Shown here piece after piece: positions 36,571 through 48,924 of a DNA stretch of 64,000 nucleotides. Within the stretch, counting starts at the first letter, position 1; each line of letters starts with the position of its first letter. Origin of the DNA: Anoplopoma fimbria (lineage: Eukaryota > Chordata > Actinopteri > Perciformes > Anoplopomatidae); assembly GCF_027596085.1 (NCBI RefSeq), contig NC_072467.1, forward strand, positions 11,444,476-11,508,475, given 5' to 3'. The position numbers were made by a program, and so were the translations under genes. A model generated the notes under the pieces. The model worked only from the letters and a program-made list of their open reading frames with translations. It ran no database searches and had not been told where the DNA came from.

Positions 36571-37815
36571 TGACGGACAGGTAACCTGCTGGCTGTAACA
36601 TGCGAAGAGGCATAAAATGCACCTTCTGAAGAATCTACTAACTTTGATTCCTTAGTTTATGTGAAGCTTAGCTTCATAAGAAAATTATGCTAGTCTCAGC
36701 ACCACGTTGGGCAACTAGCTAGTCTGCAAGCCCAGTGGTTATCACCATATCACACAGTATCTAGTTTAAACCACTAACTCACTGGGATATCAAATGTTTG
36801 CATTTAACATGCAGAGCTGAAGACAACTTTTGCTAGCAGATTTGATCAGCTTTGGGTAGTTAGTGTAAGCTAAAGCTTGATTGAAAACTCCCTCCTTAGC
36901 TGACTCCTATATCTTACTATGTGATTCGTTACAAAATAAAAACCTTGTAAAAGGCTCTTAGATATAAACTGATGTATATTGTGCTAAAAGAGAGGCATTG
37001 TTCACGTATTGCAGGGTACTGCTACTTAGACCTAGTATGAGCTATAGTGTTGCATTTTTTATAACAAATGTATTGTTATGTAATCTGACCTTTGTGCTTT
37101 GTTACCATTGGATGGTTGATGATTACTGTATGCTTGTATTTGAACAAGAAAGTGTAACAGGCATTTTTCTAACATAACCTGTACCTCCATGACATGGCGT
37201 GTCCCTATGGCTTTTGGAAATGATGCTACTGAAGTTAATAGGCTAATTATCTGTACATGCTAACACTTGTAGCATAAGATTAACAAGATAAAGTTTAATA
37301 TCTTGCTATTTTGCTCTCATTTGTATGTTATTTTTTCTTTCTCTTAGTACCACTTACACTGTTTGGCCATGTGGAAAAATTCAGAGCTAAGTTGCAAAGC
37401 TATGATAAATTTATGTTCAGGGGAGGGGTTTAGCAAGCGGTCAATTATGAATTGCTATGCAGAGAAACCACTAAATAGTTTGTGGATGTGATGTCAACCA
37501 AACAAAAATACACCATGATCATAGAAAACAATAAGCTGTTAAGAGAACAGCTCTGAGTAAGGATTGGCACAGAGTGCAGGTTGGTTTCATCTCCCTCTGG
37601 GTTTTTATCTTTTCTGTTTAATTTAATATATTCTTACTTTCACATTACAATAAAAACAGAATAAAGGAAAATATAGCACAATATAGTGATGCTTCTAAGT
37701 TGGGCGTATGATCAGTTGATCACTGGTTTCCTTGAGTATTTCTCTACAGGATAGACATATGTACACAATGCTGCATATGTAGTATAGACACGTACATGCA
37801 TCTGTAGAGACAAGT

Positions 37816-37817
<2 letters not shown>
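36571..37817. other. Noncoding stretch
   Basis: Nothing recognisable. Confidence 0.5.

Positions 37818-37899
<82 letters not shown>
37818..37899. repeat. (AC)41 microsatellite
   Basis: A pure AC run of about 82 bp. Confidence 0.95.
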
Positions 37900-37901
<2 letters not shown>

Positions 37902-38235
37902 TTAAATCTGTGTAGAGCTTGGCACTTGTGCCTCCCTGGCCCCCAACCTGCTGGCTGATTCAATTTTCTGGGCAGATCTGCCGACAGTGACCGCTAACGT
38001 TCACCTTTAGATGGCGAGAGAGAAAGAGAGAGAGAGAAAGAGAGAGACGGAGGGGGGCAATCGAGGGTGGGAGAGGCAAAGAGGAGGTGAGAGAAAAGGT
38101 GACTGCCACTCCGTACTTTTTAGAGTTGGACGGGGTGTGTGACGAAGGTGAATGCCAATACTATTCCTGAAGGGAAGTGGATGGACAGGAGGCGGCCAAC
38201 ACCCAGCTTCACTCTGGCGAAAGAGTGTGAGCAGA

Positions 38236-38241
<6 letters not shown>

Positions 38242-38280
<39 letters not shown>
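38242..38280. repeat. (GA)19 microsatellite
   Basis: A pure GA run. A second, interrupted GA tract lies at 38016-38048. Confidence 0.93.
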
Positions 38281-38283
<3 letters not shown>

Positions 38284-38774
38284 GACCAAAGCATGGCTCA
38301 TGTCTACCTTGTGGCTTCAAGGGAAAAATAAAATTAGGACCAAGACAACAGGTTTCATGGAGGAGTTATTCTAGTTAGAATTGACTGAGGAACAGGGGGA
38401 ATTAGGGATTAAGATCTGTCTTTAATAAACCTGGAAATAAATGCCTGCTCTCTCTGCCATTGAGAAAAATAAAGGCCACTATTTGAGATTGTAATGCAAA
38501 TAGCATTTGAACAGTACAAACATTTCTCAATAAATTTCAGGTTTTGGTTTTTATTGAAAAGGGACAGTGCACAATCTTGCAGACCAAGAACACTCTGTGA
38601 AAGGGTTAAAGTTCAAAGTAAAAACACAGTCAACTCCCAAGACCGGACATCAGCGTGGTAGCGTCCAACGTCTTCTCATCCCAACTCGTCACATACTGAT
38701 GCTTGGTGTCACTTTCTTACGCACTGGGTAGCCCAGCGTAGCCATGCCCTGAAGAAAACCCTACTTTATCGTCT

Positions 38775-39030
38775 GTTTTACTCTAAATGTGACCATCATT
38801 TACTAAATGAACATAATGCTGTATTGAAGAGGACTTTAAACTAGCAATTGAGACCATAAACTCATGTTACAATGTTTACAGAGGTACTTAATCAAGTTAG
38901 AAGTTATCTAAGGTCATCTTCTCATAGACTTCTATACAATCAATCTTTTTTTGCAACCAGAGGAATGGCCACCTGATGGCCATTAGATAAATAAATGCAA
39001 GTTTGAGGCACTTACGCATTGGTTTCACTT
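38775..39030 (+). repeat. Interspersed repeat family A, copy 3 (5' truncated)
   Basis: Carries TTTACTCTAAATGTGACCAT, ATAATGCTGTATTGAAGAGG, GAGACCATAAACTCATGTTA, TTCTATACAATCAA, GCAACCAGAGGAATGG, TGATGGCCATTAG and CGCATTGGTTTCACTTTTCA. These are the distal blocks of the family. The proximal half is absent, replaced by sequence not shared with the other copies. Confidence 0.75.
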
Positions 39031-39177
39031 TTCACTATTTGTAAATAGGAGTATGAAAAAATATTTGTAAAAATCCACTTACTGTGCTTTGCCGAACACC
39101 CGATTTGGATTTGGCTCCACCCCTATTACATAATCCAATATCTTTCCTTGTGATAAGAAGTAAACACAAATCTAGAC

Positions 39178-39178
<1 letters not shown>

Positions 39179-39263
<85 letters not shown>
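39179..39263. repeat. (AC)42 microsatellite
   Basis: A pure AC run of about 85 bp. Confidence 0.96.
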
Positions 39264-39267
<4 letters not shown>

Positions 39268-39800
39268 TATCCAGCATGGCTTCCTCCTCATCAAAGCCTT
39301 AGTCCGCGTTCAAACGCTGTCATTAAAAGTGATCCTTGATGGAAGCTGCACAGAAACACAGAGGAGCGCTTTGGAAGGTACAGACGGAGAGATGTGAGTG
39401 AATCTGATCAGGGTTTAGACAAGAAGAGAGGAGGCAAGAAGAGAGGAGGAGAGGAGAGAGCAGCACTCTGATTCTGTTAATTGGAGGCTTTCTGGAAAAA
39501 TGACCTGAATGCTGCAATTATATTCCCCGAGAGAGGCTTCATTAACACACACACAGAAACACACATACTAATCTCTATAAACAGATTCTGCATTCATATG
39601 CAAAGCGTTCTGGTGTCTGTTTGTAGTCTGAGTAGAATTTACCAATCATGTTCGAGCAGGCTTTGGTCCAGTGAAGGTAAACATCCGTCTGGAGAGCAAA
39701 AGAGGCGCAATGTATCGGCCAGAATGGTATCTTGGAACCAACCCGCTATCAGCGGACGACGATTTAGCTTTTTATGGATTTAAAATTAGCTTGTAAACTG
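39264..39800. other. Noncoding stretch
   Basis: Contains a GA-rich tract at 39418-39465. No gene recognised. Confidence 0.5.
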
Positions 39801-39917
39801 TGAAACAATCCGTTGGTACACGATGTCTTGTGAAACAATCCGTTGGTACACGATGTCTTGTGAAACAATCCGTTGGTACACGATGTCTTGTGAAACAATC
39901 CGCTCATACAGCGTCTT
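39801..39917. repeat. 30-bp minisatellite, three perfect copies plus one diverged
   Basis: Copies lie at 39801-39830, 39831-39860 and 39861-39890, beginning TGAAACAATCCGTTGGTACA. A fourth starts identically (12 bp) and then diverges to 39917. Because 30 is a multiple of three, the array stays open and yields 10-residue peptide repeats on both strands. I see no other evidence that it is coding. Confidence 0.95.
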
Positions 39918-41196
39918 GGCCCTGATATCCGCGGGCTACACCGAAATCCCAGAACTGTTGCCCCCAGAGGCTTATGCGTCATCAGACTATAACCGATGGG
40001 GTCTGAGGTTGCCCGCTTACAGGCTTATATAGCAAACTGATATCTCTACATGCACACCCAATACATTATCTAATATACACATTTCTGAAAAAGCACATTT
40101 TGCCTCCAACTTTCATTCAGAATTTAACATACACACTCAATGGTCAAAGTATATATACGAAAATGCAGAGGAAAGCCATTTTTCAAACGGACAGCATGGA
40201 TCGGCAGCATTGAACGTTATCAGCCGATTTAATGGCCGTTACCAGCAGTAATCAGCCTCATCGAAATGTGTAAGAAGGGGCCTGCTACTCCTACTAGAAG
40301 ATTCAGAAAGCCATTATTATCTATTCACATGGCTGATTAATGAACAGTAACAAGAAGTAAGGTGACATGGTAGGAAGAATGGAGTGGATGGATAGGGCGA
40401 AACAAACTTTCACCCAGGAATGCGCTGTTCAGGCTCTGTGTGAAACCAAAACGCGGTGACTTATTTAAACTACGTATGAAACATAATGTACATACATAAC
40501 TTAAGTACGTAACAAACATACTCATTTTAACCCAAACCCTGATCTTTACCTAAAACGTATAAGTAGTTTTGTTGCCTGAACGTAAAAAAGTTGTTTTGTT
40601 TCAATTTACATCGTTAACCACATGTTTAATGCTGCGACCGTTTTGCTTTACTGTCGCAACGTGCAGGACTTTGTAATCTGGCTCATCTGAAGCATTACAA
40701 CGGTAGTGATAACAACTGAACGTTTAAAGGGTTGATAACATTTGAAACAGGTGCCTGAATACACTTTCTAAAGAGCTTGGAATGTGAGGCGGTGCCGACC
40801 TCCTTGGTTTTCAGCCAACTACATTTACTTCGCTTTACAATTCGCATCTATTCCACTCAGACAGGAGATGGACATTTTATCAAGGCCAAACTGATAGAGT
40901 TATATAACTGTGCTTATTGATCATACTGGACTTGCACTTCACCTAAGGCAAAATAATAGACTCAATTGCCATTTTGTAAAGGTGGATATAGAGTGATAGA
41001 TATGGTGAGAAAAGAGAAATGTATCAAAGAAGACAGACAGGAAAGCAGGAAGCCATGAGACAGTCAGAGTGACACATTGATAGACAGAGAGGCAGGCAAA
41101 GAGGAAAGCATAGAAACAGAGGAGGTCACATATGCTCACTTCCATAGACATAAGCCCTGATTAAATTGAGTGTGTAGTAGCTGCCCGCTCTTCAGA

Positions 41197-41199
<3 letters not shown>
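39918..41199. other. Noncoding stretch
   Basis: No recognised gene or transposon end. Confidence 0.5.

Positions 41200-41268
<69 letters not shown>
41200..41268. repeat. (TG)34 microsatellite
   Basis: A pure TG run of about 69 bp. Confidence 0.95.
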
Positions 41269-41272
<4 letters not shown>

Positions 41273-41416
41273 CGTTCAGCAGTGTGAGTCCTGTAATATT
41301 GTCTGCAGTCCCTTGGGCTGTAGCTGAGCAAACTCAATCAACTCCCACTCACCTTTGTGGCCCTCCCTACACTGTCAGGCCAGGACTAGACACCGACCCA
41401 GCCTCTCCTCTGGCCT

Positions 41417-41420
41417 GAGA

Positions 41421-41458
<38 letters not shown>
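41417..41458. repeat. (GA)n microsatellite
   Basis: A GA run with one TGA interruption. Confidence 0.93.
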
Positions 41459-41630
41459 ATAAAAGATACGCTGTGTATAAGTATGCGTTTGTGTGTGTGT
41501 GAGAAACTGTGTGTGTGGGCAAATGTTCCGGTGTGCCCTTGAAAGAATCAAAAGCCTTTGCAGATTTAATGCATCAGTATGAGAGACGTGTTTAGCTTTC
41601 ACGTGTATGCGTATGCGTGTGCGTACGTAT

Positions 41631-41680
41631 GTGTGTCCACATATACATACTGCATGTGTGTCCACATATACATACTGCAT
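41631..41680. repeat. 25-bp tandem duplication
   Basis: Two perfect 25-bp copies starting GTGTGTCCACATATACATAC. Confidence 0.92.
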
Positions 41681-42141
41681 GTGTTTCCTGTATGAGAACA
41701 CGTGCAGGTGAGATGTTGGCAGCATAAAAGATGAATACAAATACACTGATACAGCCTGTTCTTTATGTTTAATTGCTTTAACTCCTCTTTTACAGTTTTT
41801 CTCAGCTGTTAACACACAAAAAGCGAAAATTCGGCACAATTTGCACAACCTTCACTTCATGTACCAATCGCTCGACCCAATTTGGCACTACTTCACACTC
41901 CCTTATCTGCATTAGACTCTGACTTTCCTTCTTTACACTCTGATGTCAATTACACATCACCTTGTTGTCAAAACACTACACACAATGTTCAGTTGTTGCA
42001 CACACTTCTCAAGTAAAATCTCAAAGCATCAACCTACAACACACAAATATTCAAATCTCTAAACATTCAGGTCTGTTGAGCAATTTGCAATCAGGACTGC
42101 AGCATAAAAGTGCCTTGAGCCTCTGTTTTGTTTGGTGAACA

Positions 42142-42399
42142 ATGGAGAACTTTGAAGAGATCGACAACCAGAGAAGGAGAGGGGTAAGAGTGAGAGGAGG
42201 AGGAGGAGGAAGAGGAGGACAAGGAGAAGAAGGAGGAGGAGGAGGAGAAAGAAGAAGGAGAACGGTCATATCGGGCCACTGTGGTAGACCATGTGCTCAA
42301 CCATGGTTTGAGCATGAGGGAGGCTGGCCAGAGGGTCCAACCAAATCTCAGCCGCTTCACAGTTGCTGCCATCGTTAGAACCTTCAGGATGGAGAACAG
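42142..42399 (+). pseudogene. Transposase remnant exon 1: Gly/Arg-rich leader and helix-turn-helix
   Basis: The start at 42142 opens MENFEEIDNQRRRGVRVRG, followed by a Gly/Arg/Glu-rich low-complexity leader. This frame is lost at about 42270: the first frame ends in RRRTVISG, while the helix-turn-helix part continues in the next frame as ATVVDHVLNHG, LSMREAGQRVQPNLSRFTVA and AIVRTFRMENR. I recognise this domain from fish IS630-type transposases, in which a few more residues separate the two parts, so a short deletion probably caused the frameshift. The exon ends at AACAG|GTATG (42399/42400). Confidence 0.8.
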
Positions 42400-42478
42400 G
42401 TATGAAATCTATTTGCCGTGTACTGTAATACTGCATATCAATAGAATAAAGTCTGCTCACAGTATTTGTATTTTGCAG
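42400..42478 (+). other. 79-bp intron inside the transposase remnant
   Basis: GTATG donor at 42400 and TTTTGCAG acceptor ending at 42478. Reading through it gives RYEIYLPCTVI, unlike the family. Splicing joins ...MENR to TEREPYRGG in frame, matching the expected continuation of the domain. Confidence 0.7.
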
Positions 42479-42725
42479 GACTGAAAGAGAACCATACCGT
42501 GGAGGAAGAACACACACTTTCACAGCCGAACAGGAGACTGAAATTGTAAATATGGTTCGTGAGAACAACGCTATCACACTCCGACAAATACAAACTAGGA
42601 TCCTGGCTGACCATGCTACATTCAGGAACGTCCAGACCGTCAGGCCGGTTTACAGTACTGTACTGTTCTCTGTGTGTACCGAAATAAAACTTTTTTTGCT
42701 GCATATTTGTGTGCTGTTTTATGTT
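42479..42725 (+). pseudogene. Transposase remnant exon 2, truncated
   Basis: It continues the DNA-binding region: TEREPYRGGRTHTFTAEQET, EIVNMVRENNAITLRQIQT, RILADHATFRNVQTV. Up to about 42640 it resembles the second helix-turn-helix (winged-helix) subdomain of IS630/Tc1 transposases. After that the reading frame runs into sequence unlike a transposase (RPVYSTVLFSVCTEIK) and stops at about 42725. The whole DDE catalytic domain is missing, pointing to an internal deletion at about 42640-42650. Confidence 0.75.
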
Positions 42726-43289
42726 TGACTATGAAAAAAGTAGGCCTACACTGAGACATTTTACAAAAGGAGAAATGGCTCATTCTCCAGAGTCGTTGTC
42801 ATTCATATGGTGTGTTCCATTTCTATGATTGTGTTTTCAATTTTGCACTTCAGTGTGCTGTAAATGCTTGGTAGTGTGCAGCAAATGCTTAGTTGTGTGT
42901 ACTCAATGAATGGTATGTGTGTGTCATTTGGAAATATGGCTGTGTGTACCAAATGAAAACACGAGTTCCATTTTGTGAACAGTTAAGAGATTTGATGACA
43001 AAGAGTCATCTTGCAAAGGGAGTGTCAGGTTTAGCATTTTGTGTGTGAGGTTTTCAGTTTTGTGTGTGCAGTTTTGAGAAAGCCGTTATTGTTTTGAGAA
43101 ACGTGTGTTAACAATTGTGAAAAACTGTAATATACATCCAATGGGCATGTGTGCAAGGGTATAGAAACAAACGAATACCCTAACCGTTTAAATCCCCAGG
43201 AGGCCGGCATCGTTGGCCGACATAAAATGACTTCCAACTGGAGGGTAGATACTGGAATATAGAACTACACAACCTTAGGCTTTTATTGT

Positions 43290-44000
43290 CACGTTAGCTT
43301 GTCGGGAAGGAGGCTAAATAACGCTCCTGACTTAGGCTACATTTTGGCGATGGAAAAAACTGCCATGGCCATGTTCCCATGAGTCTCCCCTTCACAGACA
43401 AGACCACTTTACGCAATTCCCATGATGTTTGGGGGGGAAGCAGTTTTTTACTGTATATGTATATATATGACTCGAAATGAGCTTAAGGCTCTTGTGGATC
43501 GAATGACCCGAATTTATGTGTAATGTTAGTTTCCATTTAAGCCATTTCTCTGTCGTGATGAATGTCATTGTATGAAATAACCTGCTGTGAGCTCTAGGAA
43601 AATGACATTCTCATGAAACTTTCTAACCACAAACTAGAAACCTTGGGCATTCAGAGAATGTTTGGCTTCCCTATGTATATTGACAAAAATGGGATTTCTA
43701 AGCTGTTTTGAGAACAAAATACCAATTGTTGCAGAAATATTCAAATTTCAAGAATTTAAGATAGCAAATCACAGCATGAATTTTCTATGGTGTTGAAGTT
43801 CTTGGTGTCTTAATCTGGTATTTTAGTCGTATTTTAGACAATTTTTATCAATTTTCCAGTGGTTAGAAATGGTTAAATGTTGCACCAAATCTGCTTAACC
43901 TTATATTGCTGCAACAACTTCTGGACATAGTTGAGAATAGGAATGGAAATCATATACTTCTATCAGAATGTTCTAAGGGGGATGGAAGAGAGTAAATCAT
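43290..44000 (+). repeat. Interspersed repeat family D, copy 1
   Basis: It shares GGCTAAATAACGCTCC, AGTCTCCCCTTCACAGACAA, TTGGTGTCTTAAT, TTGCACCAAATC, TGCTGCAACAA and ATCATATACT...TCATAATGTTCT-type blocks, in the same order and orientation, with 48925-49320. I recognise the first part as a common percomorph repeat. Noncoding and unclassified. Confidence 0.65.
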
Positions 44001-45389
44001 CACTTACCTCTGGCCCTGCCTCCACATCTGTCAATCAACATCTGCCATGACAAGTTGTGCCTTGGAATGGAAGGTCTACCTGCAAAGGGACAAAAGAACG
44101 GCAGAAGGTGATGGGTGGTACCTGCGGAGACAACACCAATCAATCAGCAGATCAATCATAATTGGCTCATTTCCATATTTTCCAAATATTCACAATTATC
44201 ATTCATTTATGCAAATATGGAGCAGGATATAGGCTCGAGGGAGACAAAGAGGTCAGGACTGAACCTGGACCTGTTGGTAGCTCAGAGATCAAATTAGAGC
44301 TTTATTTAGATTTATGCAGATGTTCACAGTAATGATATACAGCAGGCGCAGCGCCCTTGTGTGTCAGTGAAGACATTAATGCAACTACGACAGGAGCACC
44401 GAGCCACACTGTCTCACTGTTAAAATACTGTGTTTTTAAAATACAAGCATCAAGTGTGAGCGCCATTTCTATTACAACCTAAAGGATTCATATATATAAA
44501 TTCGACTCAACAATGACACAGACTCTTACATAGTCTGAGGAGTCTTGGTTCCTGCTTGGCTCTCTCACATTGTCAGCAGATCATCTTACTTCTGAACTTG
44601 TAGAGCATTTTGAGACTCGGCCCCAAAACTCGAAGTTTTCATTTGTTGTATCACATGAAGATATACATAATGGGTGGTGCTGCACTATTATAAAGCCTAT
44701 TCACACTTTTTGGCAAAATGTTATTCTCAATAGAATTGTCAGTTTCAATGGATTTGTTCAATTGGGCAAAGTAAATCCTAGTAAATATCCCACATCAAGT
44801 TCAGCTTTGGTAAACAATGATTCAATCTTAAGCCTTGCCCTATAGCAAGCAGCTTTGACAAGCCAAAAAATGAAGGAAGCTGTCCTCCATACACCACAAT
44901 CCACCTTTATCTAACATCCCCTGTCGTGCTATTAACTGCGACTCACAAGAAAAGTGGTTTGCAGACTGTTTAAAAAGAATGAGTCAATTTACAAATATGT
45001 CTTTTCAAGTATGAACTGGATGTCTTGTTAGCGACAGAGCCAGCCAGCTAATTATCCATCAGCGAGTTTCCCCCTATAATAACTTGTTTTTAAATTCAAT
45101 TATATACAACCCTGAGAACAAGATGGCAGAGGTGGAGTACGTACCTATTAACAAAATAGAAAGAAGCTTAGACAATGTTTCACACTGACTAACTAAATGT
45201 CACTTTGGACCGGAAGCCCATATTTCCTACAGCCCTTTATCCCGAATACAAACTGCAATTGTTTTGAAGGCTTTTGCTCTGAAAATACAAACCCTCCCTA
45301 CAACAAACAGGAGCACATGGCTTATTATTGTGTAGAATGACATCATCAGACCTTCCTGATTGTTTGTGTAACAGTTTGTCTTCCATACT
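44001..45389. other. Noncoding stretch
   Basis: No supported gene. The frame at 44570-44845 has no domain that I recognise. Confidence 0.5.
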
Positions 45390-45855
45390 CCCTGTCCCTG
45401 ATACGGTGGAGGTGGTGGGAGACAGGAGGATGATGGCCAAGCTGTCATCCCTGATGAACAACACCTCCCACCCCATGCGGGACACCCTGGCAGCTCTGTG
45501 CAGCTCCTTCAGACTCCTTCACCCCCGGTGTATGAAGGAGAGGTACTGCAAGTCCTTCCTTCCTGCTGCTGTCTGGTTGCACAACCAGCTCTGCTCCCAG
45601 TAGACCACATGACACTAATACACTAATACACTGTGCAATAAAATAGTTATAATAGTTTCTGTCTGTATATATATTACTGTGGATTCTCTACTGTTCTTTA
45701 CTGTTTTTTACTCTTTTTTTATTGCTCATTTGCTTATTTATAATACTTATTTTGATCTTGTTTTTTATTTTTTTTATTTACTATGTCTCTTGTTTGCACT
45801 ATCCTCTCTGCTTCTGTAATCCTGTAAATTTCCCCTCTTATCTTATCTTATGCCC
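45390..45855 (+). mobile_element. LINE 3' end (L2/Rex1-type), 5'-truncated
   Basis: The open frame ending at the stop 45601-45603 encodes VEVVGDRRMMAKLSSLMNN, TSHPMRDTLAALCSSF and LHPRCMKERYCKSFLPAAVW. I recognise this as the carboxy-terminal tail of the polyprotein of fish L2/Rex1-type non-LTR retrotransposons. A 3' UTR follows, ending TGTAAATTTCCCCTCTTATC with a TCTTA-type short tandem tail. Upstream the reverse transcriptase is absent, the usual outcome of incomplete reverse transcription. L2 versus Rex1 cannot be decided here. Confidence 0.75.
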
Positions 45856-46884
45856 CAAGAAGTCACAAACAGTAGTAAAGAGCAGTATGCACTAAATGTA
45901 AGCATACAGTGGCTTCCATGTATGATATAAAAATGTTTTACTGTGTGTGATTTTATAGTGCATTGCCGTATGTTAGTCAGCATATAGTGAATGTACCCAA
46001 ATGCCCAGTAGTGACACGATACAATTGTATGTGCAAGTGGATAAGCTAGAGAACAACACACATGAATGGCTCAAATGTGGTTAATCTATTACAGTGTCTA
46101 TTTAATGCAGTATGTGTTTTGCATGTTTCTTGTTGCATTCACTTATGGGTGTGTGATTGCATGTATGTAAATTAAAAAGGTATATGCAATTTGACATGTG
46201 AGAGTGTGTGTGCCTCTATAAGCTTCAGGGTACTTACTGTCCAAGACATGCCGAAAGGTTTCTGCTTCAAAAGAGTTCAATATGTCAAATAAACACACAG
46301 CTCGGTGAACAGCTGGAGAGTGAGAAGAGAGAGAGAGCATGAGACGGACGGAGATTAAAAGGAACATAGAACAGAGGCAAAGAGAGACAGGATGGGGATG
46401 TGGGGGGGTCTTTGTACAGACAGGATACCAGTAAAAGATGAATGAAAAAGGAAAGAGGAAGATGACCAGTTTGATTTAATAATCTACATTTAAAACAAAA
46501 ATATATTACATTTCATTCATTTTGTGTAACCATAAAGTGACACATCAAAGTTCATCTCAGTGAACTAAGGCTTGTTAGCTCAGGACAATATGCACGTACA
46601 GTTTATACTAATTAAAATTAAAAGTTGATGATGGACAAGATTATACGCTACACTAGCTTCTCCCATTTTGGACCAACCTGCTTTCTGTTCCCCTCAAAGG
46701 AGAATGGCGTTTATTTGAGTGTCAAAGTGCACCAAAGTTGATTTAAACCTAAGCTTAAATGCTTGTGTGACGGGGCTTTTGACGGGGCTTTTCATTGTGC
46801 AACAGGGTTGTAGTCCCATTTCGCTACATAAGAAAAACAAAAAAAAGCAAATCTATATTTTATGTGGAGGCTGGAGGATGAGTT
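45856..46884. other. Noncoding stretch
   Basis: No gene recognised. It includes a 12-bp tandem duplication at 46769-46792 (GACGGGGCTTTT twice). Confidence 0.5.
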
Positions 46885-47130
46885 TAGGATTCTCAAAGCC
46901 TTAGGGAAGAAGCGGCTCTGAAATCTGGTGATACTTGTATATCTCTTGCCATCGGGCAACAGGGTGAACAGGCTTTGGCTGGGGTGGGTTTTGTCTTTAA
47001 TTAATCTTTAATCGCTACGCAGGCACCCCCTTTTACCGATATCACTGATGCTCGGGATATTGATACCAATGATGTTTTGGACGGCTTTAATCTCCAGCTG
47101 TAAACGTTGAGTTACTGGTGCATCATTGAA
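46885..47130 (-). mobile_element. Degraded retroelement-like fragment
   Basis: TTAGGGAAGAAGCGGCTCTG, ATCTCTTGCCATCGGGCAAC, TGGCTGGGGTGGG and ACGCAGGCACCCCCTTTTAC are decayed forms of a block that I know as frequent in fish genomes, often in or next to LINE sequence. Strand is assigned by resemblance only. No open frame survives. Confidence 0.45.
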
Positions 47131-48924
47131 AAATACTTCTGACATTTTTGGGTGATGACTGGTTAAGGTTAAGCTCAGGGTAAGAATTAAGCAAGTAGTG
47201 GATTGGTTAAGGGTAAGGGTCCAGATAAATATTAGTCAATGTAACGTCCTCTTAAGTGATGGAAACACAACAGTGTGTGTGTGGGTGCTTGTGTGTGCCT
47301 ATATGCCTGTTGGTCAGTGTGTCAGAGTGATCAGATTCTGTGTGACTCACATTGGTGTCTGTCAAGTCTCAGCAACACCCACAATACCACCTGTTTATAA
47401 GCGCTTTGATAAATGACAGTTTAACACCAAAGACATCCGATCAAAACAGAAGGATTAACACTTTGAATCAGACGGGCAAAGTTTGGGACCAGACGATATT
47501 CCAGTCCCCAACACCTACAGTACAAAACAAACAATTTATGTGGCTGTCTTGGGTTAGAAAAAACAGATGACGCTCTTAATTCATTTGCAAGAACATGAGA
47601 TCTATTCCAGAAAAGGTTGTCAGTCATTTGTTACTATTTCAAGATAACACTACAGACATAACATTTCAGTGTTTTCCACATAAACATTTTGTTTCATGAT
47701 AAAACTTGGGTATACAAAAAGCTCTGATACAGACATAACATTTATAATGAGGAGGTTAAAGGTATACAGAGAACGTATACAGGGAGTCATCATGGGAGAA
47801 AAAGTAAGTAGTTGATTGTATGAAAGAGACATCAAAAATCTTAATACAAAACACACACAATCACTCTCACGCAGCATGTGGAAGCCAGAATCTCATCAAC
47901 AAATACTGATGAGAAGAATTGAGAAATGACCTTGGCTTTAATAGAGACAAAGAAAGATGTTGTGTTTGTTTGGGAAGGCTGTATGGAGAGTGAATGTATT
48001 GCCGTGTATACAATGGTGCTCTCAGTGTAGCTTCAGGCATTTCCTTTTTCTAAAGCAGTGAAGATGTTATTGTCATTGGGCCAAAGTGTTGTCACTACTG
48101 TAAATATTGGGAAACAAACCAGCAACCTTTAAAAAACAAAGGTCAGTTCAAGTCTCTTTTATCTGGTTTAATTGTTGCCAAGAACTTTGTTATTGCATCT
48201 TTTTTCTTGTGTGTGTGTGTCTGTGTGAGAGTGGGTGGGTGAGTGAACACGCTGTACCTGTGTGTGAAAGCATGTGGAGAAGCATAGGTCATGCACAGGG
48301 AGGATGAGTAAACTTCCTGAGTGCATTTTGTGTGTGTATATTTACCTGGGAGAGTGTGTCTGGGGCAAGGACAGAGGAACTCATTACAGTAATAGTGTCC
48401 TCATCTCCAACTTTTAATGATTTTTAGCCAGCATGGCTCTAGTGATGGCAATACTTTGACCAAATACCTGCAAACTTAATGGCATCCCGATCTGCCTCAG
48501 CTGTACTTAGTGGACAAACCATGTTAGCATGCTAACACACCAAAGATGATCACTATGGCAAAACGTATACATGCTTAAAATGAGCATTGCAGAATATGCC
48601 CTTTTCACTGGATGCATTTTTGACATGTCACAGATGCAAATCATGAAACTAATGGTGGCCAAATTCCAGTTTGCTTCTTGAGTTTCAGGGCCCTGGTTAC
48701 TGTCACACTGTCATGCCATACTGGGGCACTTGAATACAACAGAACCATCATTGATGTTACTGGTTACACCTGTGCTGTTCCAACTATGACAAATCAAAAT
48801 GTCTGCTGTGAAAAAGGCTTACACACCGGCAATCTTGGCCAACTTATATGTCTTGAAGAGGGGCTAGAGTGAAGATATCATATGAAACTAGATGACAGAA
48901 GGCATCCATTGGTTCCAACCACAT
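47131..48924. other. Noncoding stretch
   Basis: No recognised gene or repeat family. Confidence 0.5.

Larger units (their letters stand above)
41791..43129 (+). mobile_element. IS630/Tc1-type DNA transposon, catalytic domain deleted
   Basis: The ends are 27-bp terminal inverted repeats (41791-41817 and 43103-43129) that match at 24 of 27 positions. Both start TACAGTTTTTC and finish TGTTAACACAC. A TA dinucleotide at each outer edge fits the TA target duplication of the IS630-Tc1-mariner superfamily. The interior holds a two-exon remnant encoding the DNA-binding part of a transposase. The element is about 1.34 kb and its coding capacity stops before any DDE/D catalytic residues, so it could move only if supplied with transposase in trans. 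Confidence 0.85.

Noticed and set aside
39823..40032. Frame with repeated MSCETIRWYT peptide
   Set aside because: Produced by a 30-bp tandem duplication whose period is divisible by three; both strands are open equally.
41375..41848. 157-codon minus-strand frame
   Set aside because: Crosses GA and TG-rich sequence and runs into the transposon end; not a plausible gene.
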